The notes: a model not told the origin generated them from the letters alone. Numbered from the stretch's first letter, positions 28,886 through 39,300 are shown. The stretch: DNA of 64,000 nt from Pseudomonas agarici (GCF_900109755.1 NZ_FOAR01000006.1:1-64000), one strand, 5' to 3'. Program-made: numbers and translations.

Positions 28886-29755
28886 ATGTATTCGTTCGCC
28901 CATCATAAAGACACAGTGTGCCGAATCACGTGTACCGGCAAAATCGAACGCATTGAAGGATTCTTGTCTACGAATGGTACCAGCCCTCACCGTCATGACA
29001 CTTACTCGATAGGCCGGACGCTATCGGGGGTTCACAACATTGCGTATCGAGGCGCTATTCGTCACAGCCTTCCGGGCAGCACCTTTGTACTGCATCCCGA
29101 CGAAGACCACTCCGGCGCCGCCGCTAATGAAGCTGGAGTGATTTATCAGGCTCTTCAAATAGAGCCTGCATTGATCCAACGGGTATTGGGCGGTAAACCA
29201 CTTCCCTTCGTGCCGGACGGTATTTCCACGGATCCTCGCTTGTTTAGCGCCACCAAAACGCTCTTGCATGCGGTTGATTATCCGCAGGATCCGCTGCAAG
29301 AGGACGATGCGCTCTTTGACTTGGCAATGGCTTTGAGTGATGCGCATGGCTTTCCTGCCTCGACACACTCGTATGATTACATCGCGGCGGAACGTGCGAG
29401 GGAGTTTATCCACGACGCTATCGATCGCTCCATCACCATTGAAGCGTTGGCTGACAGTGTCGGCCGCGATCGGTGGGCACTGTCGCGAGACTTCAGGGCG
29501 CTATTCGGAACCAGCCCCCATCGATATTTGACGATGCGCCGGTTGGATCTGGTTAAAAACAGTCTGGCCAATGGGGAGTCGTTAACAGAAGCGGCCACCA
29601 ATGCTGGGTTCTTCGACCAGAGTCATATGACCCGTCATTTCACTAAAACCTTCGGCCTGTCACCCTCCCGGTGGTTGAAGTTCCGCGGGGGCTGGACGCC
29701 GCAATGGCCATTATCAATGGAGAGGGTTGCCGATAGCTCGGCATTTGGGTCGTAG
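28886..29755 (+). CDS. AraC-family transcriptional regulator
   Basis: 289 residues from ATG 28886 (MYSFAHHKDTVCRITCTGK), preceded by AAGGAGG; the ATG at 28868 lies upstream of that site and is unlikely. N-terminal AraC-type ligand-binding cupin (about residues 10-150, with HRHDTYSIGRTLSGV), C-terminal double helix-turn-helix (about 190-285) with IEALADSVGRDRWALSRDFRALFGTSPHRYL and the second motif SLTEAATNAGFFDQSHMTRHFTKTFGLSPSRW. It is divergent from mhpF across about 400 bases and is the likely regulator of that operon. Effector unknown. Confidence 0.9.
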   Translation: MYSFAHHKDTVCRITCTGKIERIEGFLSTNGTSPHRHDTYSIGRTLSGVHNIAYRGAIRHSLPGSTFVLHPDEDHSGAAANEAGVIYQALQIEPALIQRVLGGKPLPFVPDGISTDPRLFSATKTLLHAVDYPQDPLQEDDALFDLAMALSDAHGFPASTHSYDYIAAERAREFIHDAIDRSITIEALADSVGRDRWALSRDFRALFGTSPHRYLTMRRLDLVKNSLANGESLTEAATNAGFFDQSHMTRHFTKTFGLSPSRWLKFRGGWTPQWPLSMERVADSSAFGS

Positions 29756-29787
29756 TGGCCCGCGTTGAGCGCCTTGGCCACGGGCTC

Positions 29788-29820
29788 TTGAGCTAACCAA
29801 CTGATCGTGCAGGCCACTAG
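29788..29820. repeat. partial copy (one end) of the MITE-like repeat at 62058-62222
   Basis: TTGAGCTAACCAACTGATCG followed by TGCAGGCCACTAG matches the right end of the 62058-62222 element (TTGAGCTAACGAACT...CAGGCCACTAG) with few changes. The similarity extends leftwards through GAGCGCCTTGGCCA (about 29766-29779). Lies between the AraC gene and the end of the MACPF operon. Confidence 0.6.
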
Positions 29821-29849
29821 CAGTTTCGGTGGTTGCACGAATGAGATCT

Positions 29850-30728
29850 CTATAGCTCAGTGCCATACCCCGGCGGCGGCTCATGTCGGGTTGGCGTTTT
29901 CTCCTCGTGGTAGTGCGGCTTGCCGAGCTCGGAGGTCATCAATTCGGGGTTGGCCAGAATGGTTTCGGTTGCCAGGCAATCCTCGCCCTCGTTGAACCGG
30001 CAGGCCAGCGCCGAGTTGCGGTTGCCGTGCATATCGACGATCTTCAGTCGCTTCTCGCTGTCCGGCGCTCGCTCGTGCGGTGCCTTGGGAAAGGTCTTGG
30101 GCGCGAGCACCAGAGCCTCGCCGGGCTTGACCCACAGGTCCGCCAGGGAAATCTCGCTTACGTAGGGCCGCCAGCGTGCCACGCTGATCACCAGCGGCAG
30201 CCGGCTGTAGCGAGCAAAGAACACGTGGGCGAAGTCGTGGTACTCCAGGTCGGTCGGGTTGTAGGTCAGTAGCTCGCGCTGGCGTGCCGGCCCGAGGTAG
30301 GGCGATTGGTGACCGGCCCACTCGCCGTAGGTGTACTGTGCCAGGATCAGCCTGTCGTATTCGAAGCGAATGCATTCGCCGCTCTTGAGCAGGGTCATGC
30401 CGAAGGCTTGAGCGGTTTCCTCGGTCGCCCACAGCGGCTCGTAGTACACCTCTTTGGCGTGGAAATCGAACTCCTTGATTTCATAGGAACCGGATGCCGT
30501 CGGCACCTCGCGGGTTTTCCAACGGATGTCAGTGTATTTTTCCCCCCTTTGCAGTTCGGGCCGGTCGGGCGCTGGCGCGATTCGTCGACCTCGAGCCTCG
30601 CGGCTGGGGATCGCCAGGCCCTGGTCGTTGTACAGGAACGGGAACGTGCGGGTGTCGAGCGGCGACTCAGCGCCATCTTCGATAAAGGGAATGCTGTTGA
30701 AAAATTGCAACATGGAAAGACCGCTCAT
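29850..30728 (-). CDS. unknown protein encoded behind the MACPF gene, possible toxin partner
   Basis: 292 residues from ATG 30728 (MSGLSMLQFFNSIPFIEDG); ATG 30713 is an alternative, and neither has a strong ribosome site. Soluble, no signal peptide, no membrane segment, many charged and aromatic residues (HAKEVYYEPLWATEETAQAF, EWAGHQSPYLGPARQRELL). The end is His/Pro-rich (KPHYHEEKTPTRHEPPPGYG). No family is recognised. It lies 74 bases after the MACPF gene on the same strand, so it is probably co-transcribed. Binary toxins, inhibitors or chaperones are possible roles; none is shown by the sequence. Confidence 0.75.
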   Translation of the reverse strand: MSGLSMLQFFNSIPFIEDGAESPLDTRTFPFLYNDQGLAIPSREARGRRIAPAPDRPELQRGEKYTDIRWKTREVPTASGSYEIKEFDFHAKEVYYEPLWATEETAQAFGMTLLKSGECIRFEYDRLILAQYTYGEWAGHQSPYLGPARQRELLTYNPTDLEYHDFAHVFFARYSRLPLVISVARWRPYVSEISLADLWVKPGEALVLAPKTFPKAPHERAPDSEKRLKIVDMHGNRNSALACRFNEGEDCLATETILANPELMTSELGKPHYHEEKTPTRHEPPPGYGTEL

Positions 30729-30802
30729 GTCGGGGCCTGCAAAGGAGGCCGGTTGTGCAAACGGTCGGTCCGGCAAGCATGCCAGACCGACCGTGACCGC
30801 CT

Positions 30803-32692
30803 TTAGCGATGTGGCTGTTGTTGCTCGCGCAACCAATCCATGCCATGGGGCTCACGCCATGGGCGGACCGCCGCACGTTTCTCCACTTGGGTCAGGCACA
30901 GGCTGCGCATATGGTAGTACACCATCAGCAGGTGAAAGACGTCGCCGCCGCGCCGGTCCCAGATCACGTCATCCTCCTGCCGACCCGGCTTGATGGGGTG
31001 AAGCCGGCAATCGCCGTGATCGAGCATGCCCTGCAGGCAACTGCCGGTCTCGTAGTTGATCAGCAGGATCGGGTTATTGATTTCCGGATAGGGTTTTTCC
31101 AGCTCCGGCATGTACCAGAGTTGTCCGGGATTGCTCGTGTCCGGAGCCTGCATGACCACTCGGGTCTTGTTTTGCGGGTCAACGGCCAGCGCCGGATGAT
31201 CGCCCGTATTGTTACGTACCCGATAGAGGACGGTTTGTGTGTCTTCGATGGTTTTGCCGGTCTGGACCAGTTTCACCTTGCCGAAGGAGTCATGGGACAG
31301 GCGCGCGCTGATCTTTACCCGTGGATTGAGGTCATACCCCGGCTTGCCGAAGCCGGCGATCAGGCCATCGACACCCGGTACTTCCAGGTCGTTGCCCGCC
31401 AGCGCATACGTCAGGCCAGCCCCCTGATTGGGCTGCATATGTTTGGCCAGGCTTTCCCAGCGCTTGAGGGTCTTGTCGCTGGCACCGTTGTCCAGTAACG
31501 CTTCGCGCATGGCGCGACCCGGATAGTAGCGCGCATCCCGTGGCCAGCGCTCCGTGGCCAGCAACAGCTTGTGCCCACTCTTCTGTTTCAGCAATAGCGC
31601 CAGGGCATCCCAGAACTGGTCGAAGGCGTCGGTCGGGGCGTCGGCGGCGGGTGGATAGTGGAAGCTTTCGCTGGTGTTCTTACTTTTGTTGTCGATGAAC
31701 ACGGCACGCAAGGCCGGGCCGTTGGTCGCGGCATTGAGCGAGGACTGGCGGGTGGCGCGGCCGAGAACGATCACCGATTCGGCCCAGTTCGCGTCGATCT
31801 CCGCCTTGTAGCTGGTGTACCACTGGTAGGCTTCTTCCAGGGCATTGCGAGTCGAGCCTTCCCTGACGAAGAGAAACACGGGCGCCAGCTTCAGTTCGAC
31901 GACGCGCGGGCTGTCAGGCAGGGATTTGCTCCACGCGGCGAAATCGGCGCTGTAGTCGCGGGGCGTCAGCGAACTGAAGCTGATGGAGTGAGTGCCGCCG
32001 GAGGTGGTTAGCCGGCTGTTGCGATTGGCCAGGTGCCGTTTGACTTCTTCCTTGATCTCGGTCGAGGCCGTGGCGCTGACAAACGCACCGTATTCCGCCT
32101 CGACCATCGCCTTGAGGCTGGTCTTGTTACTGAGGTAGCTTTTGGACGCGGTCATGGCATAGTTCAGCGAGCCACCAACGAGTACTTCGTTGACGATATC
32201 GGCGCCGAAGTCGACGAAGAAATTAAAAAAGGTCTTGGCGTCAGCCGGATCGAAGGTATGGGGCAGTTCCTTGACGCGGTTCTTGAACACCTCGGTGGCG
32301 TTGTCCGGGTTGACCGCCAGGGTCAGTTTCCATAAGCGCACGGTGTGGCTGTAGATGGCGGCTTCGCGTTCTTCGAGTTGGCTGATGTCGCTGCCGAACG
32401 TGGCCTTGAAACCGGCGGAGAAGGCGCCGTAGCTGCCCTTGGCCTGGACACTCGACTGAGTGTGCTTTTCATACTCCTCGTGAGACGAAAAGCTTTCCGT
32501 GAAATAGTCTTCCTTGCTCATCGGGTCCAGCGTGACGTGCTGGCCAATGCTGTAGGGCTTGTTGTCGTAGGTCACCGTGCGCTTTGCGCTTTCGGTATCC
32601 CCGACTTTCTGGCATTCCTTGCTTTCGCTGGCCCAATCCAGTTTGTTCAAACCGCGTCCCAGCAACTGCGAACCACCGATGTCGTTGCTCAT
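30803..32692 (-). CDS. MACPF-domain pore-forming protein with a C-terminal ricin-like lectin domain
   Basis: 629 residues from ATG 32692 (MSNDIGGSQLLGRGLNKLDW), preceded by AAGGGAAAG. The MACPF region covers about residues 30-330; the signature at 155-174 (FFNFFVDFGADIVNEVLVGG) matches the family pattern of an aromatic-Gly motif followed by a Gly-Gly turn. It ends with a helix like those closing MACPF domains (RNALEEAYQWY). The last 140 residues hold W-containing repeats (NPGQLWYMPE, ETGSCLQGM, DDVIWDRRGGD) typical of a beta-trefoil lectin. No signal peptide. MACPF proteins form large beta-barrel pores; several from Gram-negative bacteria kill insects. Target and export route here are unknown. 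First gene of a two-gene operon, divergent from a large regulator. Confidence 0.75.
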   Translation of the reverse strand: MSNDIGGSQLLGRGLNKLDWASESKECQKVGDTESAKRTVTYDNKPYSIGQHVTLDPMSKEDYFTESFSSHEEYEKHTQSSVQAKGSYGAFSAGFKATFGSDISQLEEREAAIYSHTVRLWKLTLAVNPDNATEVFKNRVKELPHTFDPADAKTFFNFFVDFGADIVNEVLVGGSLNYAMTASKSYLSNKTSLKAMVEAEYGAFVSATASTEIKEEVKRHLANRNSRLTTSGGTHSISFSSLTPRDYSADFAAWSKSLPDSPRVVELKLAPVFLFVREGSTRNALEEAYQWYTSYKAEIDANWAESVIVLGRATRQSSLNAATNGPALRAVFIDNKSKNTSESFHYPPAADAPTDAFDQFWDALALLLKQKSGHKLLLATERWPRDARYYPGRAMREALLDNGASDKTLKRWESLAKHMQPNQGAGLTYALAGNDLEVPGVDGLIAGFGKPGYDLNPRVKISARLSHDSFGKVKLVQTGKTIEDTQTVLYRVRNNTGDHPALAVDPQNKTRVVMQAPDTSNPGQLWYMPELEKPYPEINNPILLINYETGSCLQGMLDHGDCRLHPIKPGRQEDDVIWDRRGGDVFHLLMVYYHMRSLCLTQVEKRAAVRPWREPHGMDWLREQQQPHR

Positions 32693-32715
32693 CGTCTTTC
32701 CCTTCCGTCCAGGTT

Positions 32716-32810
32716 GTATCAATTGGTTCCAACTGACGAGGCCAGTATCGGAAGAGTGGGACGGGTGAGACAGTCCAGAGTGGTGTCAGTTTGGTATCAT
32801 TTTAGTATCA
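32716..32810. promoter_or_regulatory. GTATC repeats in the divergent MACPF/regulator promoter region
   Basis: GTATC(A/G) occurs at 32716, 32745, 32794 and 32805. The last two (GTATCA, 5 bases, GTATCA) form an 11-base direct repeat, about one helical turn. Candidate operator for the divergent regulator; the 283-base gap holds no gene. Confidence 0.35.
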
Positions 32811-32975
32811 ACCAATGACCAGACAGTCGATTCATCCAGTGAAGGCTGCCAGGGTGCTGGGGTACACTCGACCGGCTGCCAGGTCATTACGACTTGGCAG
32901 TCGCTGATTTCGACATCCGTTTGTGCGTTTATTGGCGTGCCGGTCCTGGCTGACAGGGCGGCCGGGGCTATCGAC

Positions 32976-35900
32976 ATGGACTCCATGAACCCTTCGTTTT
33001 CCGCCACGAGCAAGCCTGAGTCGGTGATTTCCGACGGCCGCGTTCTGCTCGACGGTACGTTGTTGAAAGGATTGCGCAAACAGCATGGTCTGAGCCAGGA
33101 AACCCTCGCCGAGGCCTGCCTGAATCGCCACCTGTGTGTGTCCATCGCCTCCATCAAGCGCGCCGAAACGGGCAAGCCGGTGCTGTATCGCACGGCCCGT
33201 CACCTGGCCAGCGCCTTCGACCTCGATGTCAGCGCCTTGCTCGGGCGATCAGGCGCCGCCGCGCTGGGCGAGATCGAGCAGACCCTTAGCGCATTGCACG
33301 ACAGCGTGCTTGGCGCGCAGGCGGTGGAATATGCGGTCATCCGCTATGTGCTGGAGTTGTGCTTCGCCACGGAGCCGTTAAGCGATAGTCGCGCATCGGC
33401 ATCGCCGCTGTTGTTTGCCGAGGAAATCGAGCGGTTAATCCGCCAGTTCGGTGGGGTGCCGGTCGCTGGCGCGTCGGGGCTGGTCATCGCCCACTTCGGT
33501 TCGCCACAGGCGTATCGCAGTGACAGCGAGCGGGCTTTGCTCTGCGCCCTGGCCTTGAGCCGTGAGCAGTTCGTGCCGGCGGGATATGGAATTGCCGTGC
33601 GATTGGTTCGCGAGAGTCGCGATGTCGAGGTGATACCTGCCGAGGCGCTCGCTCTGATTCATCAGGCGTTTCCCGTGCAGCATGGCAATGCCCCGGTGTA
33701 TGTCGCGCACAACCTGGTGGAGCAACTGTCCCTGCGGTTCGAGTTTGCAGCGGCTGAGGCGGTGCTTCCCACCTATCGCAAATGCCAGCGTCTGCGCCGT
33801 TTTGATGAGCATGCGCTGCGGCCCCTGGTGGGCCGGGCAATAGAAATACTACAGTTCAAAGGAGTGATCGAGGCTACCCAAGAATTCCAGGACGGCCATG
33901 TGGTCTACCTGCGTGGCATGGCTGGCATCGGCAAGACGCGGCTGGTCAGCGAGTTTTTCGAGATGGCGCGCCAGGGCGGTTTCGCCTGCCATCGTGGCGA
34001 TGTGTTGGATTTTGGCATGGACCATGGCCTCTGGCCCCTCGGCCAACTGGCCTGCAGCCTACTGGCGCCAGGGGGCTCCGCGCCCATGAGCGGGCCGGTA
34101 CTGGAAGCGGCAGCAATGGGTTTGAAGTTGTCTGCGGAGTCGTTGATGTTCCTGCAGATGCTGACCGGCGTGCATCCGGCTGGCGAGTCGTTCAAGGCGC
34201 AATTGGCACTGTATGCGGCGATGAGCAATGAGGCGCGGAGACAAGGTCTGTTCAATGCGTTGCTGCAGCTGCTGCTGCGGATCGCGGTACGGCAACCTTT
34301 GCTGATTGCCATTGAAGACCTGCACTGGGGTGATACAACGCTCTTCGCCCTGCTCGGCAAGCTACTTAACGATACCGACGAGGCCCCGATCGTCTGGCTG
34401 TTGACCTCCCGTCCCGAGGGCGACCCGCTGGAAAGCCAGCTACGCTCGCACTGCGCCAACCCCATGAGCCTGCTCGATATCGCACCGATCCGCGCACGAG
34501 AGGCGAGCGTGCTGGCGGAGCAGTTTTCCGAGATCGATCCCGGCTATCGTGCCGACTGCGTGGCGCGAGCCCAGGGTAATCCGTTGTACCTCACGCAACT
34601 GTTGTCGAGTCAGGAAGGCGTGCTCCCGGACAGCCTGCGGCATTTGGTGCAGACACGGGTGGAGCGGTTTACCCCTGAACAGCGGCGGGCCCTGCATTAC
34701 GCCGCCGTACTCGGCAATCGCTTCGACCTGGCGCTCTGGCGCGAGGCGCTGGGTAAACCCGACTACGTTCCTGAAGCGCAATGGCGCCAAAGCCTGTTGC
34801 GGGAGGTCGAGCCGGGTAGCTATATGTTTGTCCACGACCTGGTCATGCACTGCCTCTACGACGCGATGCCGCAGGCGCTGCGTGAAGCGTTGCACCGTGC
34901 GGTGGCGACGCTCTATCGCCAGCGCGACCGGGTATTGCACGCTCAGCATTTGTGGCGGGCCAATGCGCCGGAGGCCTTCGATGCGTTGCTGGCCGCCATG
35001 TTCGAGAAGCTACAGGCCTGCCAGTACGACAGTGTCCTTGCCCTGGGAGCGCAGGCGGCCAGTCGGGGCGAGCGGGCAGGGGCCAGTTTCGAGCTGGCCT
35101 TGCTCCGCGCCCAGGCGTGTTCTGGCCTGGGACGGACCGTCGAGGCGCGTGACAGTTTCCAGCAGGCACTGACGCTGGCCGTGCGAGACGAAGAACGGAT
35201 CGAGGCGGCGTTAGGATTGGCCGCGGTGCTGAACACCCTCGATTGCCTGGACGAAGAAGAGCGGCTGATCGAGCAGACACTGCCCCTCGCTCAGGTCTTG
35301 CAGGCGCATACGGCACTGGCCCGGTTGTATCACTTGCGCGGCAACATCTATTTCCCGCGTGGCGACTATGTCGAGTGCCGTCGCCTGCACGAAGAGTCGC
35401 TGTCCTTTGCCCGCATCGGTCTGCACCTCGAAACCCAGGCCAAGGCACTCAGTGGCATTGGCGACTCCTACTATGCCCAGGGCAGCCTGCAGACCGCCTA
35501 TGAAGTATTCGATCAGTGTGTACGCTTGTGCGAGCGCCATGAGCTGGTGCAAGTGGAGGCGGGCAATCGCAGTGCGCGGGGCTCGGTACAGTTTTACTTA
35601 GGTCATCCGGAACAGGCATTGCGCGATGCCGTTGAGGCCATCGAGAGCAGTCGCAGAATCGGCAACCACCGAGCGGAGGTGTTTTCCCGCCTGACCGCTA
35701 CTTGGGTGCTGTCGGCCGCCGGTCGCGATGCTGAAGCGGGGCAGGCGTTGTCCGAGGCCCTTGAACAGGCGCGTCATCTCGGCGCCAGTCGTTTTGAGGC
35801 GATCCTGCTGGAAGGCATGGCGCGGGTGGCGCTGCGTCAGGGCGAGCGAGACCGGGCGCGGGGTCTGATCATGGCGGCGGTGGAGCGGGTCGAACGCTTT

Positions 35901-36308
35901 GGCCTGCAACGCTATATCGGCCCGTGGGTCTACGCCAGCCTGGCCTTGATACTCGACGACGAGGCCCTGAAACGTCAGGCGCTGGCGCGGGGCGAGGCGC
36001 TGCTTGACCAGGCGTGCCTGGCTCACAATGTCTTGCAGTTCCGGGTAAGCGCCGCCGAAGTCTGCCTGCTGGCGGGTGATATCGAGCAGGCGGTCAACCA
36101 CGGGCAACAGATGGCGACTCTCTCCGAGTCGGCCTCCTGTGCCTGGATCCGCCACCATGTGCGCTTGATTGGCGCGGCGGCGCATTGGCTGCGCAACGGG
36201 GATCGTTCGAGCGTCGAATGCTTGCGTGCTATCCGTCGCGAGGCCGAGCCGCTCGGCTTTGTCGCGACCATGCCCGAACTCGCCAGGATGTTCGATGGCT
36301 CATCCTGA
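32976..36308 (+). CDS. large transcriptional regulator: XRE helix-turn-helix, cyclase-like, AAA ATPase, TPR
   Basis: 1110 residues from ATG 32976 (MDSMNPSFSATSKPES); the frame is open from GTG 32937. Domains in order: XRE-type helix-turn-helix about 27-90 (LLKGLRKQHGLSQETLAEAC); a degenerate class III nucleotide-cyclase-like domain about 130-265 (FGGVPVAGASGLVIAHFG, APVYVAHNLVEQL), without obvious catalytic aspartates; an ATPase with Walker A GMAGIGKT (314-321) and Walker B LLIAIEDLHWGD (about 442-453); and a long helical TPR region from about 600 to the end (GRTVEARDSFQQAL, GDYVECRRLHEESL, GSLQTAYEVFDQCVRL). This is the build of STAND-type signalling regulators. It is divergent from the MACPF operon, its likely target. 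The end is 50 bases from the convergent lhr gene. Confidence 0.8.
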   Translation: MDSMNPSFSATSKPESVISDGRVLLDGTLLKGLRKQHGLSQETLAEACLNRHLCVSIASIKRAETGKPVLYRTARHLASAFDLDVSALLGRSGAAALGEIEQTLSALHDSVLGAQAVEYAVIRYVLELCFATEPLSDSRASASPLLFAEEIERLIRQFGGVPVAGASGLVIAHFGSPQAYRSDSERALLCALALSREQFVPAGYGIAVRLVRESRDVEVIPAEALALIHQAFPVQHGNAPVYVAHNLVEQLSLRFEFAAAEAVLPTYRKCQRLRRFDEHALRPLVGRAIEILQFKGVIEATQEFQDGHVVYLRGMAGIGKTRLVSEFFEMARQGGFACHRGDVLDFGMDHGLWPLGQLACSLLAPGGSAPMSGPVLEAAAMGLKLSAESLMFLQMLTGVHPAGESFKAQLALYAAMSNEARRQGLFNALLQLLLRIAVRQPLLIAIEDLHWGDTTLFALLGKLLNDTDEAPIVWLLTSRPEGDPLESQLRSHCANPMSLLDIAPIRAREASVLAEQFSEIDPGYRADCVARAQGNPLYLTQLLSSQEGVLPDSLRHLVQTRVERFTPEQRRALHYAAVLGNRFDLALWREALGKPDYVPEAQWRQSLLREVEPGSYMFVHDLVMHCLYDAMPQALREALHRAVATLYRQRDRVLHAQHLWRANAPEAFDALLAAMFEKLQACQYDSVLALGAQAASRGERAGASFELALLRAQACSGLGRTVEARDSFQQALTLAVRDEERIEAALGLAAVLNTLDCLDEEERLIEQTLPLAQVLQAHTALARLYHLRGNIYFPRGDYVECRRLHEESLSFARIGLHLETQAKALSGIGDSYYAQGSLQTAYEVFDQCVRLCERHELVQVEAGNRSARGSVQFYLGHPEQALRDAVEAIESSRRIGNHRAEVFSRLTATWVLSAAGRDAEAGQALSEALEQARHLGASRFEAILLEGMARVALRQGERDRARGLIMAAVERVERFGLQRYIGPWVYASLALILDDEALKRQALARGEALLDQACLAHNVLQFRVSAAEVCLLAGDIEQAVNHGQQMATLSESASCAWIRHHVRLIGAAAHWLRNGDRSSVECLRAIRREAEPLGFVATMPELARMFDGSS

Positions 36309-36358
36309 CCCCCGGCTTTGGCTCACCTGACCCGCAACCGCTCGCCGCTGGCGCCTGT

Positions 36359-39300
36359 TCAAGGCCCGCGATGCTGGACCAGTTTCTGCCGGACCTCGGC
36401 CGCCGTCTGCTGCTGCAGTTCCAACCAGAACACCTGCTTGCCCGCGACTTCGGCTGCCACCGGTACTCCATCGCGATACACCAGCCGATTGCCCGCCAGC
36501 GCCGGAACCTTGTTGCCCGGTAACAGCGTGCCGGCGAGGTTCAGCGGGTCGGCGCCACACACCGCCACCAGGCTGCCGTCCAGGGGGCGGCGGCGCACCT
36601 CGCGCAGCAGCGCAATGGCTTCGGGCAAGGCGAACTGTTCGCCGGCCAGCCCGCTGACAAAACGTCCGCCGCGAATTTCGCCACGGGCTTCCAGTCGATG
36701 CAGCGTGCGCAACAAATCGCGCCAGCTCGGCAACCATTCGGCTTCCCGTTCCAGCAAGCGCCAGAACACCACGCCATAACGACGCAGCAACGTCATGGCG
36801 ACCTGCTCGAGGGTTTCCTCCGGCAGTCGTTCGCCGCCGACAGCGGTCGTTGAGGGCCGTCGCAGCAATGCCCAGCGCCCGGCATCGTCCATTCCGCCGA
36901 CAAACGCTCCGCGCCCGCGTCGACCGGCGCGCGCCTGACGTTTACTGGCCGGGGTGATCAGTGCTCGCAGCCCGGCGAAACTGTCGGCGTTCACCAGGCC
37001 GGCGCCCACCAGTTCCTGCAACGCGGTCTCCAGCTCGGTCGGCAGCAGGTGAGCCTCATGCAGCAATTCATCGAAGAACAGTGCGCCGTGCTCGCTCAGG
37101 GCCGCGTGAACTTTCAAGGTTCGCGGCGACAGTTCCTCGACCGCAGTCTGTTGCGCCAGGCTGCCCCACAGCAACGCCTGACTGCGCGGCAGCAACACGA
37201 CCGGCGTGCTGCGCAGTGTCGTATTGGCGGCCTTGTTACGGGCGTTCAGACGCCTCCAGACCAGCTTGCCCGAACGACACAGTTCATCCAGCCAGGTCGA
37301 CGAATAATCCTTCAGGCGAGCGCTCAGCAGATCGCTGTCCCAGGCCCCGGCGGCGGCCGCGTAGCCTTCGAGCTGGCTGACAATCATTGGCAACGCAGCA
37401 CTGCCCTGGGCTTGGCTGACGCTGGACAGGTGCTGCCAGTCGAACAGGAAACGCATGAAATCCTGCAAAGCCACGGGTTCGATCTCCCGCCGCAGGCGCT
37501 TGACCGTGTAGCGGTGGATGCGGGCCAACAGATGCCGTTCGCACCATTGCTCCGACGTCGCCGCAGGACTGAATTGCCCACGCAGCACATAGCCTTCGCT
37601 TTCCAGTTTCGCCAGGGCCTGGGCCAATCGCCCCTCGGCCAACCCCAGAGGGCTGGCGATCTCGCGCAGTGACAGCGGGCCAAAACCGCTGAGACGGGCG
37701 CGGACCACTTCGACGGCGGCGACGTCGGCCTCCCAGGCTTGAGCGAAGTCCGCCGGTGGCTGCAACGGCGGTTGTGGCGTGGCGTGCGGATAAAGCGCTT
37801 GCAGGCAGGTCAGGCGCTCCAGGGCGACCCAAAACCGCCGGTCGTCGACCCACAGGCAGGTGGCGCGACCGCTGGCGGCCAGGGCTTCGAGCCAGTCCGG
37901 CCAGCGGTCATTGGCGTGCGCCTCGGTATCGCTTATCACGGCGAGGCTCATGAGCGCCTCATGCATTTCGTCGGTGCCGTTGGGTTGCGGCCAGGCTTCG
38001 GCGCCGACTGCGACGATGGCCTCATGATCCAGCGCGCCGAGGTCGTCGGTGCTGCTCGGGTCGCTCCAGCGCCGATTGAGCACGGCCTGGGTCCGCCGTT
38101 CTTCCAGGGGCGCATCGTCGAGAAAGGCATAGGGTTTGGCGTTGAGGATTTGCGCCGCCAGCGGCGACGGCGCCGGCAGATCGCGAGCAATCAGCCGCAC
38201 CTCGCCGGCTTCCATCCGGCGCAGCAGGGCCAGCCAACCGTCACAGTCCATGGCTTCGTGCAGGCAATCGTCGAGCGTCTGCTCCACCAGCGGGTGATCG
38301 GGAATCTCGCGCTCGCCAGCGAGGTTTTCCAGGCAGGCGATCTGGTCCGGGAAGACGCAGGCTGTCAGGTCTTCGCCTTTCATCCGCTGGATTTGTGGTG
38401 GCACCTTGCGCCCGCCGACAAAGCGCGGCAATGCCAGCGCGACCCCGGCACTCCAGCGCCAACGCACGCCGAACAGTGGCGCGTCGAGGACCGCCTGGAC
38501 GAGGATCTGCTCGGCACTGTTGCTGCGCAGATAACGCCAGACCTCATCCAGGGCAAAGCTGTGGCTGGTGGACAGCGACAGAATAATGGCATTCTCGCTC
38601 GCGGCGGCCTGCAATTCGAAATTGAAAGTGCGACAGAAGCGCTTGCGCAAGGCCAGGCCCCAGGCACGGTTGATCCGGCTGCCGAACAGCGTGTGGATGA
38701 TCAATTGAGTGCCGCCGGATTCGTCGAAAAACCGCTCCATCACCAGGGTCTCCTGGGACGGCAGGGCACCCAGGGCCAATCGGGTACGGGCGAGGTATTC
38801 GACGATCTGTTCGGCACAGGCCAGTTCCAGGCCGAGGCTGTCGCACAACCAGTCGATGCTGGGCTGCAAGTTGCCGGGCGTGGCTGCCAGTCGCTCATCG
38901 AGCTGACCGTGCAGGCGTGCCACGGCGAAAGACAGTTCGTGACTGCGTCCTGGCGCTTCGCCCAGCCAGAACGGAATGCTGGGCGGCTGGCCATGGGCGT
39001 CTTCGACCCGCACTTTGCCGGTTTCGACGCGCAGGATCCGATAGGAACTGTTGCCCAACTGGAACACATCGCCGGGAATGCTTTCGATCGCGAAGTCTTC
39101 GTTGACGCTGCCGATATTCAGGGCCTGGGGTTCCAGCAGCACGGCATAGTCGGCGTTGTCCGGAATGGTCCCGCCGCTGGTGAGCGCCGTTAGTTGACTG
39201 CCGCGTCGGCCACGCAAGGTGCGTGTCATCGCATCCCGATGCAGATAGGCGCTGCGCAGCCCCTGGCGACTGTTGAAACCCTCGGCGAGCATCCGCAGCA

